The notes under the pieces are model-generated. The model was not told the origin of the DNA, made no database searches, and saw nothing but the letters and a program-made list of their open reading frames with translations. A stretch of 45,560 nucleotides of DNA from Dactylosporangium sucinum (lineage in GTDB: Bacteria; Actinomycetota; Actinomycetes; Mycobacteriales; Micromonosporaceae). Positions 39,837-45,560 of the stretch are shown piece after piece. Location: assembly GCF_014647515.1 (NCBI RefSeq), contig NZ_BMPI01000083.1, forward strand, positions 1 through 45,560, in the 5' to 3' direction. Position numbers and translations under genes: made by a program. How positions within the stretch are numbered: the stretch's first letter is position 1; each line of letters opens with the position of its first letter.

Positions 39837-40495
39837 GGCCGGCCGATCGACAGTTGGTGGCTGTCCTCTCCGCCGATGGAGATGGCGGCGGCGCGGTCGC
39901 GCTCCTTGAGCGCCTTGGTGTTGGCGACCGGAATGATCCGGACGCCGTCCTCGTCCAGCAGCCCGCGAAGTGCCTCGTCCACCTCGCCCCGGCTCAGGTC
40001 GGGCAGCTTGTCGCGGAGGTCGGCCAGGCCCACCCACTCGCCCGGCCGCGCAACCAGGCTGGCGTAGGCCGCCCGGACCATCGCCACCGGGTCCACGGCA
40101 CCAGCAGCGCCCTCAGAAGCAGGCAGTTGGCGGAAGAACTCGCCGAGGCTGATCGACACTCCGTGTGTGGCCTGCAGCTGATCCACGGCCCGGTTGATGT
40201 TGCCGAGCAGCGTCAGCATCGTCCGCGACGACGACCCGCGCTGCTTCGACAGGTCCATCGTGTGCAGTTCCCGGACCACCGCCCAGCCGGCGTCGGTGAG
40301 CTGGTGGGAGAACGGCCGATGCGATCGGTCGGTCGCCACGAGGCCGAGCTTCTTCTCCAGTTTCGCGTTGTCCGCGCCGGTGAGCGAGAAGCCGGCGAGT
40401 TCCTTGAGCTCGCTGTTGTTGAGCTCGCGGGCCTCGGACATCAAGACGACCAGCGCCAGGATCTGGTTTGGGCTGAGGTTCGGGACAGTTGGCAT
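39833..40495 (-). CDS. Winged-helix DNA-binding protein in the ATPase-nuclease operon
   Basis: The 220-residue protein has an N-terminal winged helix (about 8-80: NQILALVVLMSEARELNNSELKELAGFSL, LVATDRSHRPFSHQLTDAG), a middle helix region, and a second winged-helix-like part (about 140-200: WVGLADLRDKLPDLSRGEVDEALRGLLDEDGVRIIP) that ends in DRAAAISIGGEDSHQLSI. It may guide the ATPase to DNA or regulate the operon. Its start has GAGG upstream. It lies six bases after the nuclease stop and overlaps the ATPase start. Confidence 0.7.
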   Translation of the reverse strand: MPTVPNLSPNQILALVVLMSEARELNNSELKELAGFSLTGADNAKLEKKLGLVATDRSHRPFSHQLTDAGWAVVRELHTMDLSKQRGSSSRTMLTLLGNINRAVDQLQATHGVSISLGEFFRQLPASEGAAGAVDPVAMVRAAYASLVARPGEWVGLADLRDKLPDLSRGEVDEALRGLLDEDGVRIIPVANTKALKERDRAAAISIGGEDSHQLSIGRP

Positions 40496-40501
40496 CGGGC
40501 C

Positions 40502-41557
40502 TCATTTCGGGGAGTGGGATGAGCGGCGGAGCTGGAGCAGGTCGCGGATCGTCAGTGCCGCGGCCGTCGGGTCGTGGAGCACCTGTTCGTTCGTGAAGCG
40601 CAGGACGTCGTGGCCGAGGAGTTGCAGCTGGACGTCGCGGCGGCGGTCGTCGGCGTACTTCCAGCGCGAGCGGTGGTCGTCGCCGTCCACCTCGACCACG
40701 ACGCCGTCGGCCGGCCAGAACAGGTCCAGGCGGTACGTCTTGGCGAGCAGATGCCAGTCGAACTCGTGGTTCCAGCACCGGCCCGCGGCCCAGTCGTGCG
40801 GTGCCAGCGCGCGCTCCAGCGCCTGCTCGGCCGGGCTGTCGGCGCGCGGCAGGCCGGCAAGCGGCGGCCAGGTCAACAGGGCCGGCGGCGGCTCGGCGGC
40901 GGCGGGAGAGAGTGCGGGCCCGGCGGCCAGATCCTTGAGGTACACCGGCAACGTGATCCGAACCGTCGGGATGCGGTCGACGAATCGCAACGCCGGGCCG
41001 GCCAGCCAGACCGTGAACCGGCCGTGGCCGGCGAGCCACTCCGCCGCCCCGACCAGGGCGCGCTCGTCATCCGGTGTGAGCTCGGCCGGCAGGTCGATGA
41101 GCACGGCCGCCGCGAAGCGGGAGTAGGCGGAGGCCAGGATGCTGCCGAGGCCCCGCGCGCGGACCTCGGCCGGGAACCGGCCCGGGGCGGCGGGCGCGCC
41201 CCGGAGCGCGCGGTCGGCGGTGTCGGCGAGGAACGGGCCGAAGTGCTCGGACTGCGCGGCGAGCCGGCCGGCCAGCGCGCGGGCGGCGGCGAGGCCCAGC
41301 TCGGAGCGGCCGTCGAGCCGCTCGGCGCCCGGCAGCCAGCGCGGGAACAGCTCGACGGCGGCGCGGTCGAGGGCGTCCAGGAAGGCGCCGACGTACTGCG
41401 CGACGGTCCGGCCGGCGGCCGGATGGAACCGCACCACCGCCGGGGCGCCCGCGGGCAGCGGGTCGAGCCCGACGCTCAGCAGGTCGGGATCCACGTCGGC
41501 CAGGTAGCTGGTCCGGCCGGGCGGTGGCTCGGCCCACCACCGCACCCCGGTCGTCAT
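40502..41557 (-). CDS. DUF559/Vsr-like PD-(D/E)XK nuclease with unknown N-terminal domain
   Basis: The 351-residue protein has an unfamiliar N-terminal domain of about 235 residues with an OB- or Rossmann-like rhythm, and a C-terminal DUF559-type nuclease domain (about 243-340): E246 (AEQALERAL), D278 (YRLDLFW), E289-V-D291 (VVVEVDGDDH), D303 and R305 (YADDRRRD), and LGHDVLRF. These are the predicted metal-binding residues of this Vsr-like fold. It should cut DNA; specificity is unknown. ATG at 41557 has TACGGT eight bases upstream, so the operon may be leaderless. It is the first gene of the nuclease, winged-helix, ATPase operon. Confidence 0.8.
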   Translation of the reverse strand: MTTGVRWWAEPPPGRTSYLADVDPDLLSVGLDPLPAGAPAVVRFHPAAGRTVAQYVGAFLDALDRAAVELFPRWLPGAERLDGRSELGLAAARALAGRLAAQSEHFGPFLADTADRALRGAPAAPGRFPAEVRARGLGSILASAYSRFAAAVLIDLPAELTPDDERALVGAAEWLAGHGRFTVWLAGPALRFVDRIPTVRITLPVYLKDLAAGPALSPAAAEPPPALLTWPPLAGLPRADSPAEQALERALAPHDWAAGRCWNHEFDWHLLAKTYRLDLFWPADGVVVEVDGDDHRSRWKYADDRRRDVQLQLLGHDVLRFTNEQVLHDPTAAALTIRDLLQLRRSSHSPK

Positions 41558-41612
41558 AGTCGCCGACCGTATGCCGATGGCCTGATCACCCACAGTCGGC
41601 TCTTCAACCGAG

Positions 41613-41936
41613 TCATTCCGGGAAGGGGATGTGACCGGCCAGGCTCACGCGCGACGCGATGCCCAGCTTCCGGAAGACCTGGCGCAGGTGGTAGTTCACC
41701 GTGTGCTGCGAGATGCCCATCCGGCGGGCGATCTGGCGGTTCGTCATCGCCCGGCCCGCCAGCCGGGCCACGTCCCGCTCGCGGTCGCTCAAGGCGGCCC
41801 AGCCCGTCGACGGGCGGTCCGGGGACACCACCGCCACGACCACCGTCTCCCCCGCCGACTCCAGGTCGTACACGAGCACCGGCCGCAGGCCCGATGCTTG
41901 CAGGCCGCGCAGCAGTGTCTCGGCCAGTCGCTCCAT
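41613..41936 (-). CDS. Small LuxR-type DNA-binding regulator
   Basis: The 107-residue protein has a short N-terminal part (about 1-45, LAETLLRGLQASGLRPVLVYDLE) and a LuxR helix-turn-helix: ALSDRERDVARLAGRAMTNRQIARRMGISQHTVNYHLRQVFRKLGI. It has no receiver domain, so it is not a normal response regulator. ATG at 41936 has GGGAGGC upstream. It lies between the two arms of the nuclease locus. The repeated 10-bp motifs in its upstream region (41963-41992) and before the right arm (42091-42110) are likely its sites. Confidence 0.8.
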   Translation of the reverse strand: MERLAETLLRGLQASGLRPVLVYDLESAGETVVVAVVSPDRPSTGWAALSDRERDVARLAGRAMTNRQIARRMGISQHTVNYHLRQVFRKLGIASRVSLAGHIPFPE

Positions 41937-41962
41937 GTCTGCCTCCCGTGATTGCCGAGTTC

Positions 41963-41992
41963 TTACTGGAACTTACTGGAACATACTGGAGC
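41963..41992. repeat. Three 10-bp direct repeats (TTACTGGAAC type)
   Basis: TTACTGGAAC at 41963 and 41973 and ATACTGGAGC at 41983 are consecutive, one per helical turn. They lie 27 bp upstream of the LuxR-type gene. The same motif forms a second set at 42091-42110. Phased direct repeats suggest cooperative binding by a regulator. Confidence 0.75.
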
Positions 41993-42090
41993 CATCCAAT
42001 GCAATAGATGCCACGAAGGCGGACAAAGGCCGGCGAAACCCCGGGAAGGATCGGCCGAACGACCCAATCGTTCCGGGTGAATGCGGGGGA

Positions 42091-42120
42091 TTGCTGGAAA
42101 ATGCTGGAGCGCGGTAGGGT
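42091..42120 (+). promoter_or_regulatory. Leaderless promoter of the right arm with two phased repeats
   Basis: TTGCTGGAAA (42091-42100) and ATGCTGGAGC (42101-42110) match the 10-bp motif of 41963-41992. TTGCTG (42091-42096) can serve as -35 and TAGGGT (42115-42120) as -10 with an 18-bp spacer. GTG at 42128 is seven bases after. A regulator on the repeats would touch the -35 directly. Confidence 0.65.
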
Positions 42121-42127
42121 TCGATGC

Positions 42128-42904
42128 GTGGCCGAGGACGCTGAGGAGCTGGAGCGGCAGATCGAGCCGCTGCGGGCCCAGATGCGCCAGGCCGCCGCGG
42201 CGGGTGACCGGCCGCGCGTCGCCATGCTCCGGGCCGAGCTGCGCGCGCTCGAAGAGGCCTGGGACGAGGCGCTCGACGCCATGGCGCCCGACGACGGGCA
42301 ACCCGCCGGGCCGCGGCTCGTGCCGCTGCGCGAGCAGGTCCACAGCGCCCTCACGCTGCTGACCGTCCCGGCCGCGCCGAAGCTGATCGCCCAGGTCTAC
42401 AGCGCCTGTTTCGGCGGCGACATGCGCGGCGACAAGCTCACCAGCCTGCGGCGCGACGAGGAGCGCTCGTTCCGCACCGCGCCGTTCGCCCGGCCGTACT
42501 ATCTGTGCGCCGCGCTCACCGCCGACCGCCTCGCACCCGTGCGCGGGCTGCTGGCGGTGTCGACGTGGGAGCTGGAGCAGCGCGTCATCGGCGCGCTCAG
42601 CCCGCGCGTCGACTTCCTCAACGCCGCCATCAACATCGCCCGGCACGCGGAGCGAGTCGACGTCGACCGCGCGACCGCCCGGCTGCTGTGGCTGTTCGCC
42701 GAGAACATCCCGGGCGCCGCCGACGGGATCGGGTCGGCGAAGCCCGCCGCGGTCATCCGCGCCGCGGAGGCCGAACTCAGCACCCACGCCGCAACCGACC
42801 GGTCGCACCGCGAAGCGGCCGCCGCGCGGGCCCGCGCCCAGCTCGACGACGTCGGCCGCCTCTTCGGCAGTCCCTTGAAGCCGGTGGAGGAAGCACAGCC
42901 GTGA
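42128..42904 (+). CDS. Helical protein of unknown function, first gene of the right arm
   Basis: The 258-residue protein begins with a coiled-coil-like stretch (EELERQIEPLRAQMRQAAAAG through LRAELRALEEAWDEAL, about 4-50) followed by mostly helical sequence (VHSALTLLTVPAAPKLIAQVYSACFGGD, RRDEERSF, YLCAALTADRLAPVRGLLAVS, ELEQRVIGALSPRVDFLNAAI). I recognise no family or enzyme motif. GTG at 42128 is chosen because of the -10 upstream; an ATG at 42008 would add 40 residues with poor codon bias. Its stop overlaps the nuclease start (GTGA). Confidence 0.7.
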   Translation: MAEDAEELERQIEPLRAQMRQAAAAGDRPRVAMLRAELRALEEAWDEALDAMAPDDGQPAGPRLVPLREQVHSALTLLTVPAAPKLIAQVYSACFGGDMRGDKLTSLRRDEERSFRTAPFARPYYLCAALTADRLAPVRGLLAVSTWELEQRVIGALSPRVDFLNAAINIARHAERVDVDRATARLLWLFAENIPGAADGIGSAKPAAVIRAAEAELSTHAATDRSHREAAAARARAQLDDVGRLFGSPLKPVEEAQP

Positions 42905-44019
42905 CCACTACCGAACAGCGGCTCGACCAGCTGCGGGGCCCGGTGCCGCCGGTGCCGCACAACGCCCGCACGATCGCCGCGCTCACCACCAACCCCGCGT
43001 GCTCCCGCCGGGCCGTCATGGACTCGGCCGGCGTCGACAAGCGCCGGGTGGCCGCCCGGGTCGGGTTCCCCCCGCCCTACGGGCAGTCGCCGTTCACGAT
43101 CACCCGCACCCGCGCGTTCGAGGGCCAGGTCAAGGCCAACGGCTGCGCCGAGCTGCTGCGGATGCTGCGCGAGGTGCTCGACCTGTCGATCCCCGAGGTG
43201 GCGTACCACGACCTGGAGGAGGCCGGTGGCAACACCTCGCCGGAGGTCCGCCACGCCCTCGCTCGCCGGATCATCCAGGCAGCGCCCCAGGCCGGCGGCA
43301 CCCTCTTCGACCACCCGCTGCTGCGCCTGCCCGTCGGCGGGCGGCAGGTGTTCCTGGAGCCCGACCTCATCGCGTTCCGCTACGAGGGCACCTTCTACAT
43401 CGTCGAGATCAAGTCGTTCGCCGTCATCGACGGGCAGGCCGACGGCGGGAAGGTCGCCGCGGCGGCGGTCCAGTCGGCGGTCTACGTGATCGCGCTGCGC
43501 CGGCTGCTCGAAGACCTCGGCGAGGACCCGGGGCGCGTCTCGCACGACGTCGTCCTGGTGAATCCCGAGAACTTCTCCAACCACGCGGTCGCCACCAAGG
43601 TCGACGTGCGCCGCCAGCTCACCGTCCTCGAACGGCAACTGGCCCGGATGAAGCGCATCGACACGCTGCTGGAGCCGCTCGACGAGGAGCTCACCTTCGA
43701 CCTGGTGCCGGACCGCGACGGCAGCCCGACCCGACCGGAGAGCGAGCTGCGCTCGGCGCTGGGGCACATCCCGGCCCGCTACTCCCCCGACTGCCTCGCG
43801 ATGTGCGAGCTGTCGTATTTCTGCCGCGACGAGGCCCGGGGCACCACCCACGCGCTGGGGCGGTCGGTGAGCGAGGAGCTCGGCAGCGTCGAGTGGATCG
43901 ACACGGCGCTCGCCCTGGCCGGCGGCCGGCTCGCTCCCTCTCCCGAGCAGCATGAGGCGGCGGGTGTACTGCGGGCAGCCCTGCGCCTGCGCAACGAGTG
44001 CTTCGGGCTGCCGGCATGA
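42901..44019 (+). CDS. RecB/Cas4-like PD-(D/E)XK nuclease with Fe-S cysteines
   Basis: The 372-residue protein has D155 (FLEPDLIAF), E169-x-K171 (IVEIKSF) and the RecB-family Q191-xxx-Y195 motif, plus four cysteines: C34 in NPACSRR and C298-x3-C302-x5-C308 in DCLAMCELSYFC. That one-plus-three arrangement is the [4Fe-4S] cluster signature of AddB, Cas4 and related nucleases, with C-x3-C where C-x2-C is usual. It should cut DNA in a cluster-stabilised nuclease fold. There is no CRISPR array or cas gene nearby. It overlaps both neighbours by four bases, so its product is made with theirs. Confidence 0.87.
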   Translation: MTTTEQRLDQLRGPVPPVPHNARTIAALTTNPACSRRAVMDSAGVDKRRVAARVGFPPPYGQSPFTITRTRAFEGQVKANGCAELLRMLREVLDLSIPEVAYHDLEEAGGNTSPEVRHALARRIIQAAPQAGGTLFDHPLLRLPVGGRQVFLEPDLIAFRYEGTFYIVEIKSFAVIDGQADGGKVAAAAVQSAVYVIALRRLLEDLGEDPGRVSHDVVLVNPENFSNHAVATKVDVRRQLTVLERQLARMKRIDTLLEPLDEELTFDLVPDRDGSPTRPESELRSALGHIPARYSPDCLAMCELSYFCRDEARGTTHALGRSVSEELGSVEWIDTALALAGGRLAPSPEQHEAAGVLRAALRLRNECFGLPA

Positions 44020-45488
44020 CGTCGCTGACCTCCCTCGCGCGTGCCCTGGCGGTCCGGGACGAGACGGCCCAGCGGCTCACCACCGTCCGCCACACGCACG
44101 TCGCCGACCGGCCGCTCGTCCTCATCCCGCTCGCGCTGGCCGGCGAGGCCAACGCCCCGCTGGCGGCGCTCGCCGGCGACGACCCCGCCGCGCCGCGGCT
44201 GCTGATCGTTCCCCAGCCGCGCAACCGCGACCAGCGGTTCGCCTTCGCCGCCGCGCTCGGCCGGCTGCTCGTGTCCTACGTGGACGGCTTCGCCCGCCAC
44301 CAGGAGGAGCAGCGCGGACGCCGCCGGTCCACCGACGCGCCGCAGCTCGTCGTGCCCAACCCCGGCGGCGTCGAGTTCGTGCGGCTCTTCGGGCGCTCGA
44401 CCCGCCTGCGCCGCACCTACGGCGAGTATGCCGTCGACCGGGTCGTGCCCACCCTCGGCAAGTGGCTGACGTTCTTCGCCGAGCGGGCCGAGCACCCCGG
44501 CTCGGCGCTCATGCTCGCGCTCACCGGCGAGCTCGGCGCGCACTGGGCGACCGGGCAGAGCGCGGTCGAGGACGCCAACCTGGCCGCGCTGATGGCCTGG
44601 ATCGACCCGCCCGCCGGGCGCTCGCCGTTCGAGGCGGCGCTCGACGCCGAGGACCCCGAGCGCTGGCCGCCGGCCGGCCCGGCCACCGACCCGGTGTTCG
44701 ACAAGGCACAGCTGGAGCCGGCCATCAACCGGTACGCCCGCAGCGGCGGCGCCCCCGCCGCGCGGGCCGCGCTGGAGGCGGTGCTGGAGAGCCAGCTCGC
44801 GCCGACCTGGCGGCTCATGTGGCGCGGCCTCGAACTGCTGCGCGCGCTGCCGGCCGGCTCGCGGGTCGAGTCGCGCTGGGCCGAGGACCGCGACGCCTAC
44901 ACCGACTACGTCCACCACCTGGCCGGCGACAACCCGGTGCCCCAGCCGCGCCGGGACGGGGCCGTCGCCGCGGCCCGCCGGCTGGCCCGGCTGGAGCGGG
45001 CCCAGGCGCAGTACGACGCCCAGCGGGCGCTCGACGACCCGCTGGTCATGGCCGAGTACCGGCTGTCCGGCGAGGCGTTCGCCGGCGAGGTGGTGGCGGC
45101 CGAGCCGGACCGGGTCGACGCGTCCGGCGCCCGGCGCAGGCTGCGGCCGCACGTCACCGTCCGCACGCGGGACGGGCTGCGGCTCGGCACCGGCGTCTCG
45201 GTGCAGTCGCCGGCCCGGCCGGCCCAGAAGGCCGAGATCCTGGCGCTGACGCCGACCGCGGACGGCCTGGAGGTGCTGCTGGAGCTCACCGGCGGCATGG
45301 GACGCTCGTTGCAGGCCCCGGCCGGCAGCGTCCCCGCCCGCGGCGAGTGGGTCACCTACAGCACGCTGACCGACGCCTACCAGCCCGCCGGGCAGTTCCC
45401 GCCCGCCGCCGAGACGCCGTGGACGCACGGCGGCCCGCCCGCGTCGCCGCAGCCGACCGAGGAGGACGCCGTGGAGGCCTGGTCATGA
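44016..45488 (+). CDS. Large uncharacterised protein, third gene of the right arm
   Basis: The 490-residue protein has no family I can name. The first 90 residues are alternating strands and helices (RPLVLIPLALAGEANAPLAAL, RLLIVPQPRNRDQRFAF). The middle is helical (RRTYGEYAVDRVVPTLGKWLTFFAERA; INRYARSGGAPAARAALEAVL), and the last 130 residues look like a beta barrel (VTVRTRDGLRLGTGVSVQS, KAEILALTPTADGLEVLLELTG, GEWVTYSTL). No nuclease or ATPase motif is seen. It overlaps the nuclease gene and the next gene by ATGA each, so it is part of the same translation-coupled operon. Confidence 0.7.
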   Translation: MTSLTSLARALAVRDETAQRLTTVRHTHVADRPLVLIPLALAGEANAPLAALAGDDPAAPRLLIVPQPRNRDQRFAFAAALGRLLVSYVDGFARHQEEQRGRRRSTDAPQLVVPNPGGVEFVRLFGRSTRLRRTYGEYAVDRVVPTLGKWLTFFAERAEHPGSALMLALTGELGAHWATGQSAVEDANLAALMAWIDPPAGRSPFEAALDAEDPERWPPAGPATDPVFDKAQLEPAINRYARSGGAPAARAALEAVLESQLAPTWRLMWRGLELLRALPAGSRVESRWAEDRDAYTDYVHHLAGDNPVPQPRRDGAVAAARRLARLERAQAQYDAQRALDDPLVMAEYRLSGEAFAGEVVAAEPDRVDASGARRRLRPHVTVRTRDGLRLGTGVSVQSPARPAQKAEILALTPTADGLEVLLELTGGMGRSLQAPAGSVPARGEWVTYSTLTDAYQPAGQFPPAAETPWTHGGPPASPQPTEEDAVEAWS

Positions 45489-45560
45489 CCGGTCCGGAGC
45501 GAAGCGGAGGGGCCGGTCATCGTGGGCTCAGTTTGGAAGGCATGCGGCCGGAGCGAAGCG
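45485..45560 (+). CDS. Start of a further operon gene, cut by the window edge
   Basis: The ATG at 45485 overlaps the preceding stop (ATGA), and the frame stays open to the edge. All 25 visible codons belong to the repeat element described separately (MTGPERSEGAGHRG onward), so nothing about the function can be told. The true protein begins beyond the window. Confidence 0.5.
   Translation, partial: MTGPERSGGAGHRGLSLEGMRPERS
45485..45560 (+). repeat. 'CCGGAGCGAAGCGGAGG' start-codon repeat, copy 2 (continues beyond edge)
   Basis: It opens with ATGACCGGTCCGGAGC, has the same short inverted repeat as copy 1 at 11427, and the second CGGAGCGAAGCG is 64 bases after the ATG in both. The two are alike in motif, spacing and reading frame, but differ in the bases between. 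Confidence 0.8.

Noticed and set aside
42008..42127. Longer version of the first right-arm gene starting at ATG 42008
   Set aside because: Third-position GC is low and it would contain the repeats and the -10; GTG at 42128 fits the promoter better.

Overview
The window is about 45.6 kb of very GC-rich actinobacterial DNA. The secreted glycoside hydrolases with ricin-type lectin modules, ECF sigma factors paired with short membrane proteins, a SARP/AfsR-type regulator and frequent GTG starts all fit a filamentous actinomycete. A Micromonosporaceae-like genus is my best guess, partly because of the recurring intergenic palindromes and the 'MTGPERSEG'-encoding repeat. This is inferred from gene content; no rRNA or marker gene is present.

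Layout. (1) 0-5.3 kb: a collagen-like surface protein running off the left edge, a small membrane protein, a cytosolic-looking solute-binding-fold protein divergent from a MarR regulator, a secreted HEXXH metallopeptidase, and an operon of a shrunken polysaccharide deacetylase/glycosyltransferase remnant, an ECF sigma factor and its membrane partner. (2) 5.3-8.4 kb: a CslA-type cellulose synthase-like glycosyltransferase divergent from a GH6 lipoprotein, resembling the cslA region of Streptomyces. (3) 8.9-11.4 kb: an acetyltransferase-TetR-MFS operon behind a double palindromic operator. (4) 11.4-17.7 kb: a CBM-like membrane protein, RNase HI translationally coupled to a GH64-ricin glucanase, and a GH2-LamG enzyme. 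(5) 17.7-31 kb: a mix of metabolic and regulatory genes: Rieske oxygenase, GNATs, ArsR-SRPBCC pair, ankyrin protein, DHFR-fold protein, SARP-NB-ARC-TPR regulator, alpha/beta hydrolase, a facing pair of MarR-type genes, an MMPL exporter, and two unusual tRNA genes that resemble each other. (6) 31-36.6 kb: a two-component system, a GH54-ricin arabinofuranosidase under LacI-type operators, and an ECF sigma factor with a CU044_5270-type partner. (7) 36.7 kb to the right edge: a divergent cluster of seven complete genes and one cut gene.

Cluster 7 is the most interesting part. The left arm encodes a DUF559-type PD-(D/E)XK nuclease, a winged-helix protein and a 1034-residue protein with two P-loop NTPase domains (AAA/ORC-like, then HerA/FtsK-like), all overlapping or nearly so. 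The right arm encodes a helical protein, a RecB/Cas4-like nuclease with a four-cysteine Fe-S signature, a large unknown protein and a gene that leaves the window; every junction is a 4-base overlap. Between the arms lie a 107-residue LuxR-type regulator and two sets of 10-bp helically phased direct repeats, one covering the -35 of a probable leaderless promoter. Two nucleases with a translocase-like ATPase suggest a DNA-processing or anti-phage system; I do not recognise it as a named one.

Recurrent themes are leaderless starts (TANNNT 6-8 nt before the start codon), small tail-to-tail overlaps between convergent genes, palindromic intergenic elements, and a repeat that supplies start codons and N-termini to two unrelated genes. 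I see no CRISPR array, insertion sequence, integrase or rRNA.
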